Assembly: GCA_020853515.1 (NCBI GenBank)
Contig: JADYYU010000310.1
Location: 1-11,565, forward strand
DNA from: Chitinophagaceae bacterium
GTDB lineage: Bacteria > Bacteroidota > Bacteroidia > Chitinophagales > Chitinophagaceae
Length of the DNA stretch: 11,565 nucleotides
Direction of reading: 5' to 3'
Shown piece after piece: positions 6,226 through 11,565 of this stretch. The notes below the pieces were generated by a model. The model saw only the letters and a program-made list of their open reading frames with translations, was not told the DNA's origin and searched no databases. The stretch's first letter is position 1; every line of letters starts with the position of its first letter. A program made the position numbers and the translations under genes.

Positions 6226-7000
6226 GTGGAGTTTTTAAGGTTACAAATGTATAACCTTCACGCAGACAATAGTCTATATAATCTGTTAATACATCCACAG
6301 TGATGTCGCAGCGTTCGTGCAGCAGTACAAGTGCATTGGGCTTGGTTTTATGTTTAAGTTTTTGTAACAGTTCCTCCGTTGATTTTGCTACGGTATCGAG
6401 CGAGCGCAAATTCCATCCCATACTGATCATCTGGGTGTTGCGGATGGCGCGGGCCAGATTGGGATTCGTAACCCCGTAGGGGGGTCTGAAAATGACCGGC
6501 GTAACCCCGCTTACTTCTTTGATGCGATCGTTTGTCCTCACCAATTCCCCTTCCATCGCCGATGTACTTTTCAGATCAAAATTCCAGCTATGCGTGTAAC
6601 TGTGATTGCCGATACCGTGACCTTCGTTTTGCATCCGCTGAAGAACCGCTTCGTTGCCCTCGATATTTTTACCGATAATAAAAAAATGAGCCTTGATATT
6701 AAATTGCTTCAAAATATCGAGTGCCCGCACAGTGTTAACCGCATGAATGCCATCATCGAAGGTGAGACAGATATTTTTAGCATTTGCATCGAGTGGCATG
6801 AATGCGGAAAATTCTTCCACTGAGTTGACGGAATGAATATAAAAATTCATCCTGATAAAAATGGCACCTAAAACCAGCAGTAAATTGTATATTACAAGTG
6901 GCATGAAGAACCACCACATCGGTATCTGTTTTTGCGAGATCAGGGTTGCCAAACCAATAAATGACAACACGAAAAAGATCCTTAATATTTTATAGTTCAT
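6215..7000 (-). CDS. Membrane-anchored polysaccharide deacetylase (NodB/CE4) in pigment operon
   Basis: Of 261 residues, the first 50 carry two hydrophobic segments (about 5-21 and 29-49), and 75-255 form a NodB-homology domain. All CE4 motifs are present: TFDDG (80-84) with catalytic Asp82 and metal-binding Asp83, HSYTH (133-137) giving the two metal His ligands, RPPYG (172-176), a W-x-x-x-SLD segment (196-202) and LLHE (226-229). The enzyme is thus expected to be an active metal-dependent amidase/esterase facing the periplasm. Usual substrates of the family are N-acetylated glycans; the one here is unknown. NodB-type proteins recur in flexirubin clusters, so it may process the sugar or acyl part of the conjugate. 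The start ATG overlaps the stop of the chain-length-factor-like gene as ATGA (6997-7000). Confidence 0.9.
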   Translation of the reverse strand: MNYKILRIFFVLSFIGLATLISQKQIPMWWFFMPLVIYNLLLVLGAIFIRMNFYIHSVNSVEEFSAFMPLDANAKNICLTFDDGIHAVNTVRALDILKQFNIKAHFFIIGKNIEGNEAVLQRMQNEGHGIGNHSYTHSWNFDLKSTSAMEGELVRTNDRIKEVSGVTPVIFRPPYGVTNPNLARAIRNTQMISMGWNLRSLDTVAKSTEELLQKLKHKTKPNALVLLHERCDITVDVLTDYIDYCLREGYTFVTLKTPHEV

Positions 7001-8040
7001 AGGGATCTTAAAAGGATGAATGAATGGTACTGATTTTTATAATGATTATAGATCAGCACATTCCGTGGTTCGTAATCATTGGTTTTTTCGTGCATGATCA
7101 GCGGCTTGGGTGCATGCTTATGCAAAATTAAATTGGCTGCAAGTGCCATCGCAAATGCACCGGAGGTTGGAAATTCTCCGCTCCACTTTTTAAAATCAAT
7201 CAGCCGGGCATTCGATAAGATTTGTATATTTTTCAAAATAGTTTCATCATATCGTACATCACCATTGCTGCCAACCAGACAAGTGTCTATCTCTTCAGCA
7301 GTCAGATTATTTTGTGCTAAAAATTGATCCAATGAATCTGCTGCCTCATCGCGATAGCACATTTTAAGATCCGCAAGCTCGGCGTAAGTTCGGTCGGTTT
7401 TATGTGTATTCAATACAAACAGATTTGCTCCTTCGCCGGCCATGCAGCCTGCTGAAGGAGTGGCATAGTGTTCCTGTTCTTTTTTGTAGGTTCCAAAACG
7501 ACTGATGATCTCAAAGGAGTGTTGGGTTATTTCATCAATGCCACCGCTTAATATATTCAACTGATCATTTTCAGTAAGCCAAAGCATGCTTTCCTGCAGC
7601 GATGATTCAAACGAATGGCCGCGCTGAACATAAGTGAAATTATGTCCATGGCAATTCAGCAGTAATGCAATTTGTCCGCTGACGGTATTATGAGTCGACT
7701 GTATAAATGCTGTGGGCGTGAGCAGCGTTTCTTCCTGTGTGATCATTTTTTGTAAAAAATTCTCTGTATCTGCCAAACAACCGTAGGCGGTGCCTGTGGT
7801 AATTATATCCGGTTTTTCAATACCAGCATCTTTCAGCGCGTTTTTAGCTGCAGCGATGCCTGATTTCACTACCTTGCTCATGCGGCGTAACAACATGGGC
7901 GGCATCATTTCTTTATAGTCTGGTTCTACAACATGTAATCTGTTTGTATCGGGCAGTATCAGCTCATAATTGACGGCTCTGGGATCAAACAGTTGTGCCG
8001 AAATGCTGCCGATTCCATTGATATACATTTTCTTTTTCAT
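6997..8040 (-). CDS. Chain-length-factor-like beta-ketoacyl synthase homologue without catalytic triad
   Basis: A 347-residue thiolase-fold protein of the Ketoacyl-synt_2/CLF type. The KS core is visible: MYINGIGSIS (5-14), the conserved helix MSKVVKSGIAAAKNALKDAG (54-73), SGGIDEIT (165-172) and GCMAGEGANLFVL (198-210). The active-site Cys is replaced in VQRGHSFESSL (138-148), where a His (142) appears to hold its position. The HGTGT His is missing (GSNGDVRYDE, 257-266), and the third catalytic His is lost in SGEFPTSGAFA (287-297). Such proteins pair with an active KS; in the E. coli aryl polyene system the KS-CLF pair is ApeO-ApeC, and the partner affects chain length. It is coupled to the active KS by an ATGA overlap (8037-8040), as expected for a 1:1 complex, and to the deacetylase the same way. 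Confidence 0.88.
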   Translation of the reverse strand: MKKKMYINGIGSISAQLFDPRAVNYELILPDTNRLHVVEPDYKEMMPPMLLRRMSKVVKSGIAAAKNALKDAGIEKPDIITTGTAYGCLADTENFLQKMITQEETLLTPTAFIQSTHNTVSGQIALLLNCHGHNFTYVQRGHSFESSLQESMLWLTENDQLNILSGGIDEITQHSFEIISRFGTYKKEQEHYATPSAGCMAGEGANLFVLNTHKTDRTYAELADLKMCYRDEAADSLDQFLAQNNLTAEEIDTCLVGSNGDVRYDETILKNIQILSNARLIDFKKWSGEFPTSGAFAMALAANLILHKHAPKPLIMHEKTNDYEPRNVLIYNHYKNQYHSFILLRSL

Positions 8041-9266
8041 GAAGGCAATTTTGATTTACTGAATATCAGCGACGTGCAATTACCGCCAAACCCAAATGAG
8101 TTACTCATCACATGATTGATCTGCCGGTCGGTGATCAGTTGTTGATTGATACTGAATGCCAGTTCCTTCATTGGGGTAGTGATCCTCAAAGAAGGGTAGG
8201 CTACATTATTGGTTAGTGCCAGGCAGCAATATACTGCTTCTATTCCGCCACAGGCGCCTAAGGTATGACCGGTATTGGCTTTGGTGCTACCCACCAGGGG
8301 GGCTTGTTGCTGAAACAATCTGCCGATGGCCATGCCTTCACTGGAGTCGTTATTGGCGGTGCCTGTGCCATGTGCATTGATATAACTAATATCGGCGGTA
8401 TGCAAACCGCTCATGTCAAGTGCCTGCTGCATGGCCATAAAATTGCCCTTACCTTCAGCAGATGAGGCCGTTTGGTGGAAGGCGTCATTCGCGTTGGCAT
8501 AACCACTGACTTCGGCGACCGGTGTAAGGTTATACTTGTTTTTTATATGATCACTTACCAGTACTACATAACCCGCACCTTCGCCAAGGTTCAATCCTTT
8601 ACGGTTGTCGTCAAAGGGTTTGCAAGGCTCGCTGTCCAGTATCATGAGGGTATTAAATCCATTGAGGGTAAATCTGCAAAGCGCATCTGTTCCGCCGGCA
8701 ACGATCACATCTGCTTTATGATGTTTCAGCAGTCTGCTGCCTTGAATGATGGCATTGGCAGAGGAGGAGCAGGCTGTGCTAAGGGTGGAAACATAATCGT
8801 TAAACTGAAATTTTTTTGCTACAAGTTCGGTGATTGCGCCGCACTCGTGATGAACGACGTCGTGCAGGCGCCCGGCAGAGGGATCTGAAATAAAGTCGGC
8901 GTAAAATTGTTCACTTAAATCCATGCCTCCAATCGTATTACCTGATAAAAAACCAACTTTCAGTGTATCATAGGCACCTTCAGGCAATTGCATTTTAAAT
9001 TGTTGTAAGGCTTCATTTACCGCAATCGCAGAAAAATAGACTGCTCGTGGAAGCTGCGTTTTCATTTCGGCGATGGTGGACAGTTCGTCATTCGTTTTGT
9101 TTATTTCGCAAACGCGCAATGTTTCCTGATGACGGGTTTTTAAATGTACAGGATATTGATCGCCACATTTTCCATTCAGCAGTGAATCGAAATTTTCATG
9201 CACATTCATACCAATAGAACTGATTGCACCAAGGCCGCAAATCCATACTTTATCATTCATGCTCAT
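8037..9266 (-). CDS. Beta-ketoacyl-ACP synthase (catalytically complete, aryl polyene/flexirubin type II PKS)
   Basis: A 409-residue FabF-like ketosynthase that would condense malonyl-ACP with the growing acyl chain. The Cys-His-His triad is intact: Cys166 in STACSSSANAI (163-173), His299 in NAHGTGT (297-303) and His334 in KANTGHTLGACGG (329-341). The N-terminal ICGLGAISSIG (9-19), LGEGAGYVVL (227-236) and C-terminal SNSFGFGGNC (388-397) are typical. The length is normal for FabF, and the CLF-like gene directly behind it makes it the active half of the heterodimer rather than the housekeeping FabF. I take the ATG at 9264-9266; an alternative ATG two codons later (9258-9260) gives the usual start just as well. 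It is first in the seven-gene block and has a promoter candidate about 27 nt upstream. Confidence 0.95.
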   Translation of the reverse strand: MSMNDKVWICGLGAISSIGMNVHENFDSLLNGKCGDQYPVHLKTRHQETLRVCEINKTNDELSTIAEMKTQLPRAVYFSAIAVNEALQQFKMQLPEGAYDTLKVGFLSGNTIGGMDLSEQFYADFISDPSAGRLHDVVHHECGAITELVAKKFQFNDYVSTLSTACSSSANAIIQGSRLLKHHKADVIVAGGTDALCRFTLNGFNTLMILDSEPCKPFDDNRKGLNLGEGAGYVVLVSDHIKNKYNLTPVAEVSGYANANDAFHQTASSAEGKGNFMAMQQALDMSGLHTADISYINAHGTGTANNDSSEGMAIGRLFQQQAPLVGSTKANTGHTLGACGGIEAVYCCLALTNNVAYPSLRITTPMKELAFSINQQLITDRQINHVMSNSFGFGGNCTSLIFSKSKLPS

Positions 9267-9293
9267 TTAAAAAAATGGTATTTAGTGAAAGTA

Positions 9294-9301
9294 CAAATGT
9301 A
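9294..9301 (-). promoter_or_regulatory. -7 promoter element of the seven-gene pigment operon
   Basis: The minus strand reads TACATTTG, a perfect match to the Bacteroidota -7 consensus TAnnTTTG, 27 nt before the ketosynthase start. The identical octamer precedes the flavoprotein gene at 11315-11322. No TTG -33 box is seen at 17-23 nt upstream; that interval instead contains a 6-bp dyad (AAAGAA 9305-9310, TTCTTT 9315-9320), which could be an operator or chance. Confidence 0.5.
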
Positions 9302-9325
9302 AGTAAAGAAATAATTCTTTGAGTG

Positions 9326-9354
9326 AAAAGGACCATTTATCCGGTCTCCCTTTT
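9326..9354 (-). terminator. Weak hairpin behind the short KS-like gene, possible terminator
   Basis: AAAAGGACC (9326-9334) can pair with GGT (9343-9345) and CCTTTT (9349-9354), leaving a 3-nt bulge (9346-9348) and an 8-nt loop. It lies about 85 nt after the stop of the 9439-10008 gene on the minus strand. The T-tract is short, so attenuation or chance are equally possible. Confidence 0.25.
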
Positions 9355-9438
9355 GACCCAAACGCACGATAAAATGGGCAGGCAAATTAAGAAAATAACC
9401 TCACTGTAATTGATGCAGGTAAGTGGTGGGCAATTATA

Positions 9439-10008
9439 CTATTTGGCCGTGTTGAGATAAAAAGTAATATCCTGGTCTTCTGCGCTTACTTCGAGATAAC
9501 CACTGATAACCAAGGTGGCAATTTGATTATCAAATAAAATACCGGTATAATTTTGTAATTGCTTTTCGTCGGAATGTTCGCTTACAAAAAAAGTATTTTC
9601 ACCTTTGAACTGTTGCCTGATGGCAATTTCACCCATCACAATATTTGGTAAAGTGTACACAAACAAGGCGGGACTTGCTACTTTTTCGATACTCTGCTGA
9701 AAATTACGGTCAGTAAGCAAAGATGAAGAAGAATTTTGTAGCACGATGGCTTTTTTATAAGGATCTGTTTCTGAAATATTTTCATCCTGAAGCAACCATT
9801 CTGCACATACAAATCCCCATTTACACATGAGATCCATTTTATAAAAACGGGGATAGGTTATATTAAGCAGTTTGAAACAGGCTGTTACAAAATCAACACC
9901 TGCTTCTTTTTTTTGCACATCGTCAAAACTAAGTATCACCTCATGATCAACTGACAATTGATGATTATGTACCCGAACTGATTTTGTAATTTCAAAAGAT
10001 GTACTCAC
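9439..10008 (-). CDS. Short ketosynthase-like protein without active site (flexirubin-cluster type)
   Basis: The 189-residue product resembles the N-terminal half of a ketosynthase. TYPRFYKMDLMCKWGFVCAE (51-70) matches the helix that in KS enzymes follows the first strands. AIVLQNSSSSLLTD (87-100) resembles the KS segment with small residues at the second strand. SPALFVYTLPNIVMGEIAIR (112-131) and FKGENTFFVSE (134-144) match the dimer-interface helix and the strand that in true KS proteins runs into the active-site Cys. Here the chain continues past that strand with no Cys, no HGTGT and no KxxxGH, and ends after one further strand pair. It is therefore half the size of a KS and probably non-catalytic, perhaps a partner or regulator of the KS-CLF complex. 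The 36-nt gap to the flavoprotein suggests a shared transcript. There is no sign of a frameshift; the frame is open and ends with a proper stop. Confidence 0.78.
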   Translation of the reverse strand: MSTSFEITKSVRVHNHQLSVDHEVILSFDDVQKKEAGVDFVTACFKLLNITYPRFYKMDLMCKWGFVCAEWLLQDENISETDPYKKAIVLQNSSSSLLTDRNFQQSIEKVASPALFVYTLPNIVMGEIAIRQQFKGENTFFVSEHSDEKQLQNYTGILFDNQIATLVISGYLEVSAEDQDITFYLNTAK

Positions 10009-10044
10009 TGAATAGTTTGCTATTGCTAAAAAAACGGGATACTG

Positions 10045-11295
10045 CTAAGCTTCTGCTTTTTCCCTTTGGGTTTCCTTGATAAATTTAGCCAATGTTTTTA
10101 CCTGTTTTTGATGATTGCGGACAAACGGATTGGTATCATCCCAAACGTAACCGGCCAATACTGAGCAAATCTGCTTACGCATATCTTCGCTTTGGTTTTT
10201 TGAAAAGAAGATCGTGTGTAGATCGCCATCGTACCAGCCCATCACAAACGTGCGAAAAACATTTACACCCTGCATACAAGGTTGCATATATTCAGTTTCC
10301 CAGTCTACGGCTTCATGTTTCAGTTTTCTGATCACCAAATGGGCTGCTTTCTGGGCTGAAACACTGGCCAGCGTTACACCACTGGAAAACATGGGGTCTA
10401 AAAATTCAGTTACATTACCTGTCAGTACAAAGCCATTGCCATAAAATTTTTCGGTGGTAGCACTCCAGCTTTTTAATTCCTTCGGATCAAAGGCCATTTC
10501 GCAATCGCCAAATCTTTCTTTGAGTTCGGGATGTGAGTCCACCAGATGTTTGATATTTTCTTCAGGGGTGCCTGTCAGGGTTGAAAAGAATTCAGGGAAA
10601 CCAACAAATCCCAGCGAGGTGATGCCATTACTGAAGGGAATACACCATACCCAGGTGTTGTGATTATAAACATACACAGTTATACGGTTTGGTTCCTGTG
10701 CTACCTGATCACGGTTTTTATCTACATAATGCGTGAACAGTGTTTGGCGCGGTGGCAGGTTGCTGTCTTTTTCCAGTCCAAATAATTTTGTAATCACCCG
10801 GCCAAATCCACTTCCATCCACAATAAATTTTGCTTGAAACTGCTCTGTCGTTCCATCCTGCATCGTCACACTGGTCACCGAGCTTTCATCGTCATTGATT
10901 TTTATATCAGTTACCTCGGCATCATAATGCACCGTGATTCCCATTTTCTCACATTCGTCTGCGAGGGTCTTGTCAAAATCTGCACGTGGCACCTGCCAGG
11001 TCCAGTCGTATCCAGTGGTATGCTTTTCGTTAAAATTAAAGTCACAGATGTCGTTATTGTTCAGAACAAATTTGGCCCCAAATTTTTCCTGAAATCCCTG
11101 TGCCTTCACAGCGTCCAGAAAACCGGCCTCGTCTAAGGCTTCCATGCAACGGGGCAGCAGGCTTTCGCCGATCACAAAGCGCGGAAAATGTAGTTTTTCA
11201 ACAATGGTAACATCATAACCTGCTTTTTTTATAATTGAAGCAGCAATGGTACCTGAAGGTCCTGCACCGATTACTAATACATCTGTAACTTTCAT
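10045..11295 (-). CDS. FAD-dependent oxidoreductase of the halogenase/geranylgeranyl-reductase superfamily
   Basis: A 416-residue flavoprotein. The Rossmann dinucleotide motif is VIGAGPSG (8-15), followed by an acidic residue ending the second strand (VEK, 32-34) and FPRFVIGESLLP (37-48), a signature of flavin-dependent halogenases and relatives. A Lys at 71 in QEKFGAKF lies where halogenases such as PltA and CmlS carry the catalytic Lys. WVWCIP (215-220) fits the WxWxIP motif usually cited for halogenases. LDPMFSSGV (299-307) is the second FAD-binding segment, but the preceding GD of the family reads GN (293-294). Function could be halogenation of the aryl head (chlorinated flexirubins are known) or another oxidation; the motif also occurs in non-halogenases. 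The C-terminal part (330-416) is helical and lacks an obvious membrane anchor. It is first in a two-gene unit with the short KS-like protein. Confidence 0.88.
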   Translation of the reverse strand: MKVTDVLVIGAGPSGTIAASIIKKAGYDVTIVEKLHFPRFVIGESLLPRCMEALDEAGFLDAVKAQGFQEKFGAKFVLNNNDICDFNFNEKHTTGYDWTWQVPRADFDKTLADECEKMGITVHYDAEVTDIKINDDESSVTSVTMQDGTTEQFQAKFIVDGSGFGRVITKLFGLEKDSNLPPRQTLFTHYVDKNRDQVAQEPNRITVYVYNHNTWVWCIPFSNGITSLGFVGFPEFFSTLTGTPEENIKHLVDSHPELKERFGDCEMAFDPKELKSWSATTEKFYGNGFVLTGNVTEFLDPMFSSGVTLASVSAQKAAHLVIRKLKHEAVDWETEYMQPCMQGVNVFRTFVMGWYDGDLHTIFFSKNQSEDMRKQICSVLAGYVWDDTNPFVRNHQKQVKTLAKFIKETQREKAEA

Positions 11296-11314
11296 GTTAT
11301 TATTAATTTGACAA

Positions 11315-11322
11315 CAAATGTA
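11315..11322 (-). promoter_or_regulatory. -7 promoter element of the flavoprotein / KS-like operon
   Basis: The minus strand reads TACATTTG, a perfect TAnnTTTG match, ending 19 nt before the flavoprotein ATG and implying a short leader. It is identical to the element in front of the seven-gene block. The nearest ATTG (11349-11352) is 26 nt upstream, too far for a standard -33 box. Confidence 0.5.
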
Positions 11323-11385
11323 AAATAAATAACACGACTTTTAAATAACAATGAGATAATTAGTTGCAATACGATATAGAAAGTT

Positions 11386-11401
11386 GATCATTAGCATGAT
11401 C
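11386..11401. repeat. Short perfect inverted repeat upstream of the flavoprotein gene
   Basis: GATCAT (11386-11391) and ATGATC (11396-11401) are exact reverse complements around TAGC. There is no T-tract on either side. It lies between the kdsB stop and the flavoprotein promoter candidate, so it could be an operator or the remains of a kdsB terminator. Confidence 0.3.
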
Positions 11402-11461
11402 TCTTAAAAATTACCGGGAATTGTACAATGATTAAAATCAGGAATTATTTTAGGTTGGTTG

Positions 11462-11565
11462 CTACTGCGGGTTAGCCATAAATGCCCGGGCCCGCTCTAA
11501 ATCTTCAGGTGTATCAATCGCAATACCGGTGTGCTCAACAGTGGCCAGATAAATGTCAAAACCAT
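11462..11565 (-). CDS. kdsB: CMP-KDO synthetase (3-deoxy-manno-octulosonate cytidylyltransferase), C-terminal end, partial
   Basis: The minus-strand frame enters from the right edge and stops at TAG (11462-11464). The 33 visible residues begin GFDIYLATVEHTGIAIDTPE and continue DLERARAFMANPQ. The GIAIDTPEDLERAR segment is the characteristic C-terminal part of KdsB, which activates KDO as CMP-KDO for lipopolysaccharide core synthesis in the cytosol. It is a housekeeping envelope gene and marks the right boundary of the pigment block visible here; 166 nt separate it from the flavoprotein start. A cytidylyltransferase for a related sugar acid is less likely but cannot be excluded from so short a piece. 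Confidence 0.85.
   Translation of the reverse strand, partial: GFDIYLATVEHTGIAIDTPEDLERARAFMANPQ

Noticed and set aside
8472..8888. 138-codon plus-strand open frame opposite the ketosynthase gene
   Set aside because: It lies entirely antisense to a strongly conserved KS coding region and shows no domain of its own.
9439..10008. Reading the short KS-like gene as a frameshifted pseudogene of a full KS
   Set aside because: No remaining KS sequence (Cys loop, HGTGT) is visible in other frames downstream within 9267-9438, and the frame is open with a normal stop; a short intact gene is the better call.
1..11565. tRNA genes, insertion sequences or CRISPR arrays
   Set aside because: No cloverleaf-type sequence, transposase frame or regularly spaced repeats were seen on either strand; a covariance-model scan would be needed to exclude a small RNA.

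Overview
The window looks like chromosomal DNA of a Bacteroidota member, probably close to Chitinophagaceae, although the family-level guess is inference. The evidence is a set of flexirubin/aryl-polyene-type pigment genes, a dNK-type deoxynucleoside kinase, a DUF6089-like outer-membrane barrel tail, and promoter candidates with the Bacteroidota -7 consensus TAnnTTTG. No RNA genes, insertion sequences or CRISPR arrays were seen.

Layout. At the left edge (1-218, + strand) is the tail of an outer-membrane beta-barrel gene, followed by a clear intrinsic terminator. About 410 bases without a convincing gene follow. All remaining genes are on the minus strand. Read from left to right they are: a secreted protein of unknown function (698-1579), a deoxynucleoside kinase (1644-2279), tryptophanyl-tRNA synthetase (trpS, 2357-3358), a block of seven tightly packed pigment-type genes (3439-9266), then a two-gene unit of a short ketosynthase-like protein and a halogenase-like flavoprotein (9439-11295). 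The C-terminus of CMP-KDO synthetase (kdsB) lies at the right edge.

How the genes work together. In transcription order the right-hand part runs: flavoprotein, short KS-like protein, then from a new promoter candidate an active ketosynthase, a chain-length-factor-like partner without catalytic residues, a membrane-anchored NodB-type deacetylase, a LolA-like carrier, a secreted protein that may have a LolB-like fold, a FabZ-type hotdog dehydratase, and a GT2-DUF2062 fusion. Neighbours overlap by 4, 4, 11, 23 and 14 nt and the last pair is separated by only 4 nt, so the block is almost certainly one translationally coupled operon. This gene set matches the type II polyketide core and export part of aryl polyene/flexirubin clusters: KS plus CLF and dehydratase extend a polyene on an acyl carrier protein, while LolA-type proteins, GT2-DUF2062 and the deacetylase are probably concerned with moving or attaching the product in the envelope. 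The carrier protein, ketoreductase, starter-unit enzymes, acyltransferases and MMPL exporter are not in the window. Housekeeping genes flank the block on both sides (trpS and kdsB), so the missing functions must lie beyond kdsB or at another locus.

Points worth attention are the 189-residue KS-like protein with no recognisable KS catalytic residues, the halogenase-type WxWxIP motif in the flavoprotein, the forced TTG start of the GT2-DUF2062 gene, and an identical TACATTTG element in front of both pigment transcription units.
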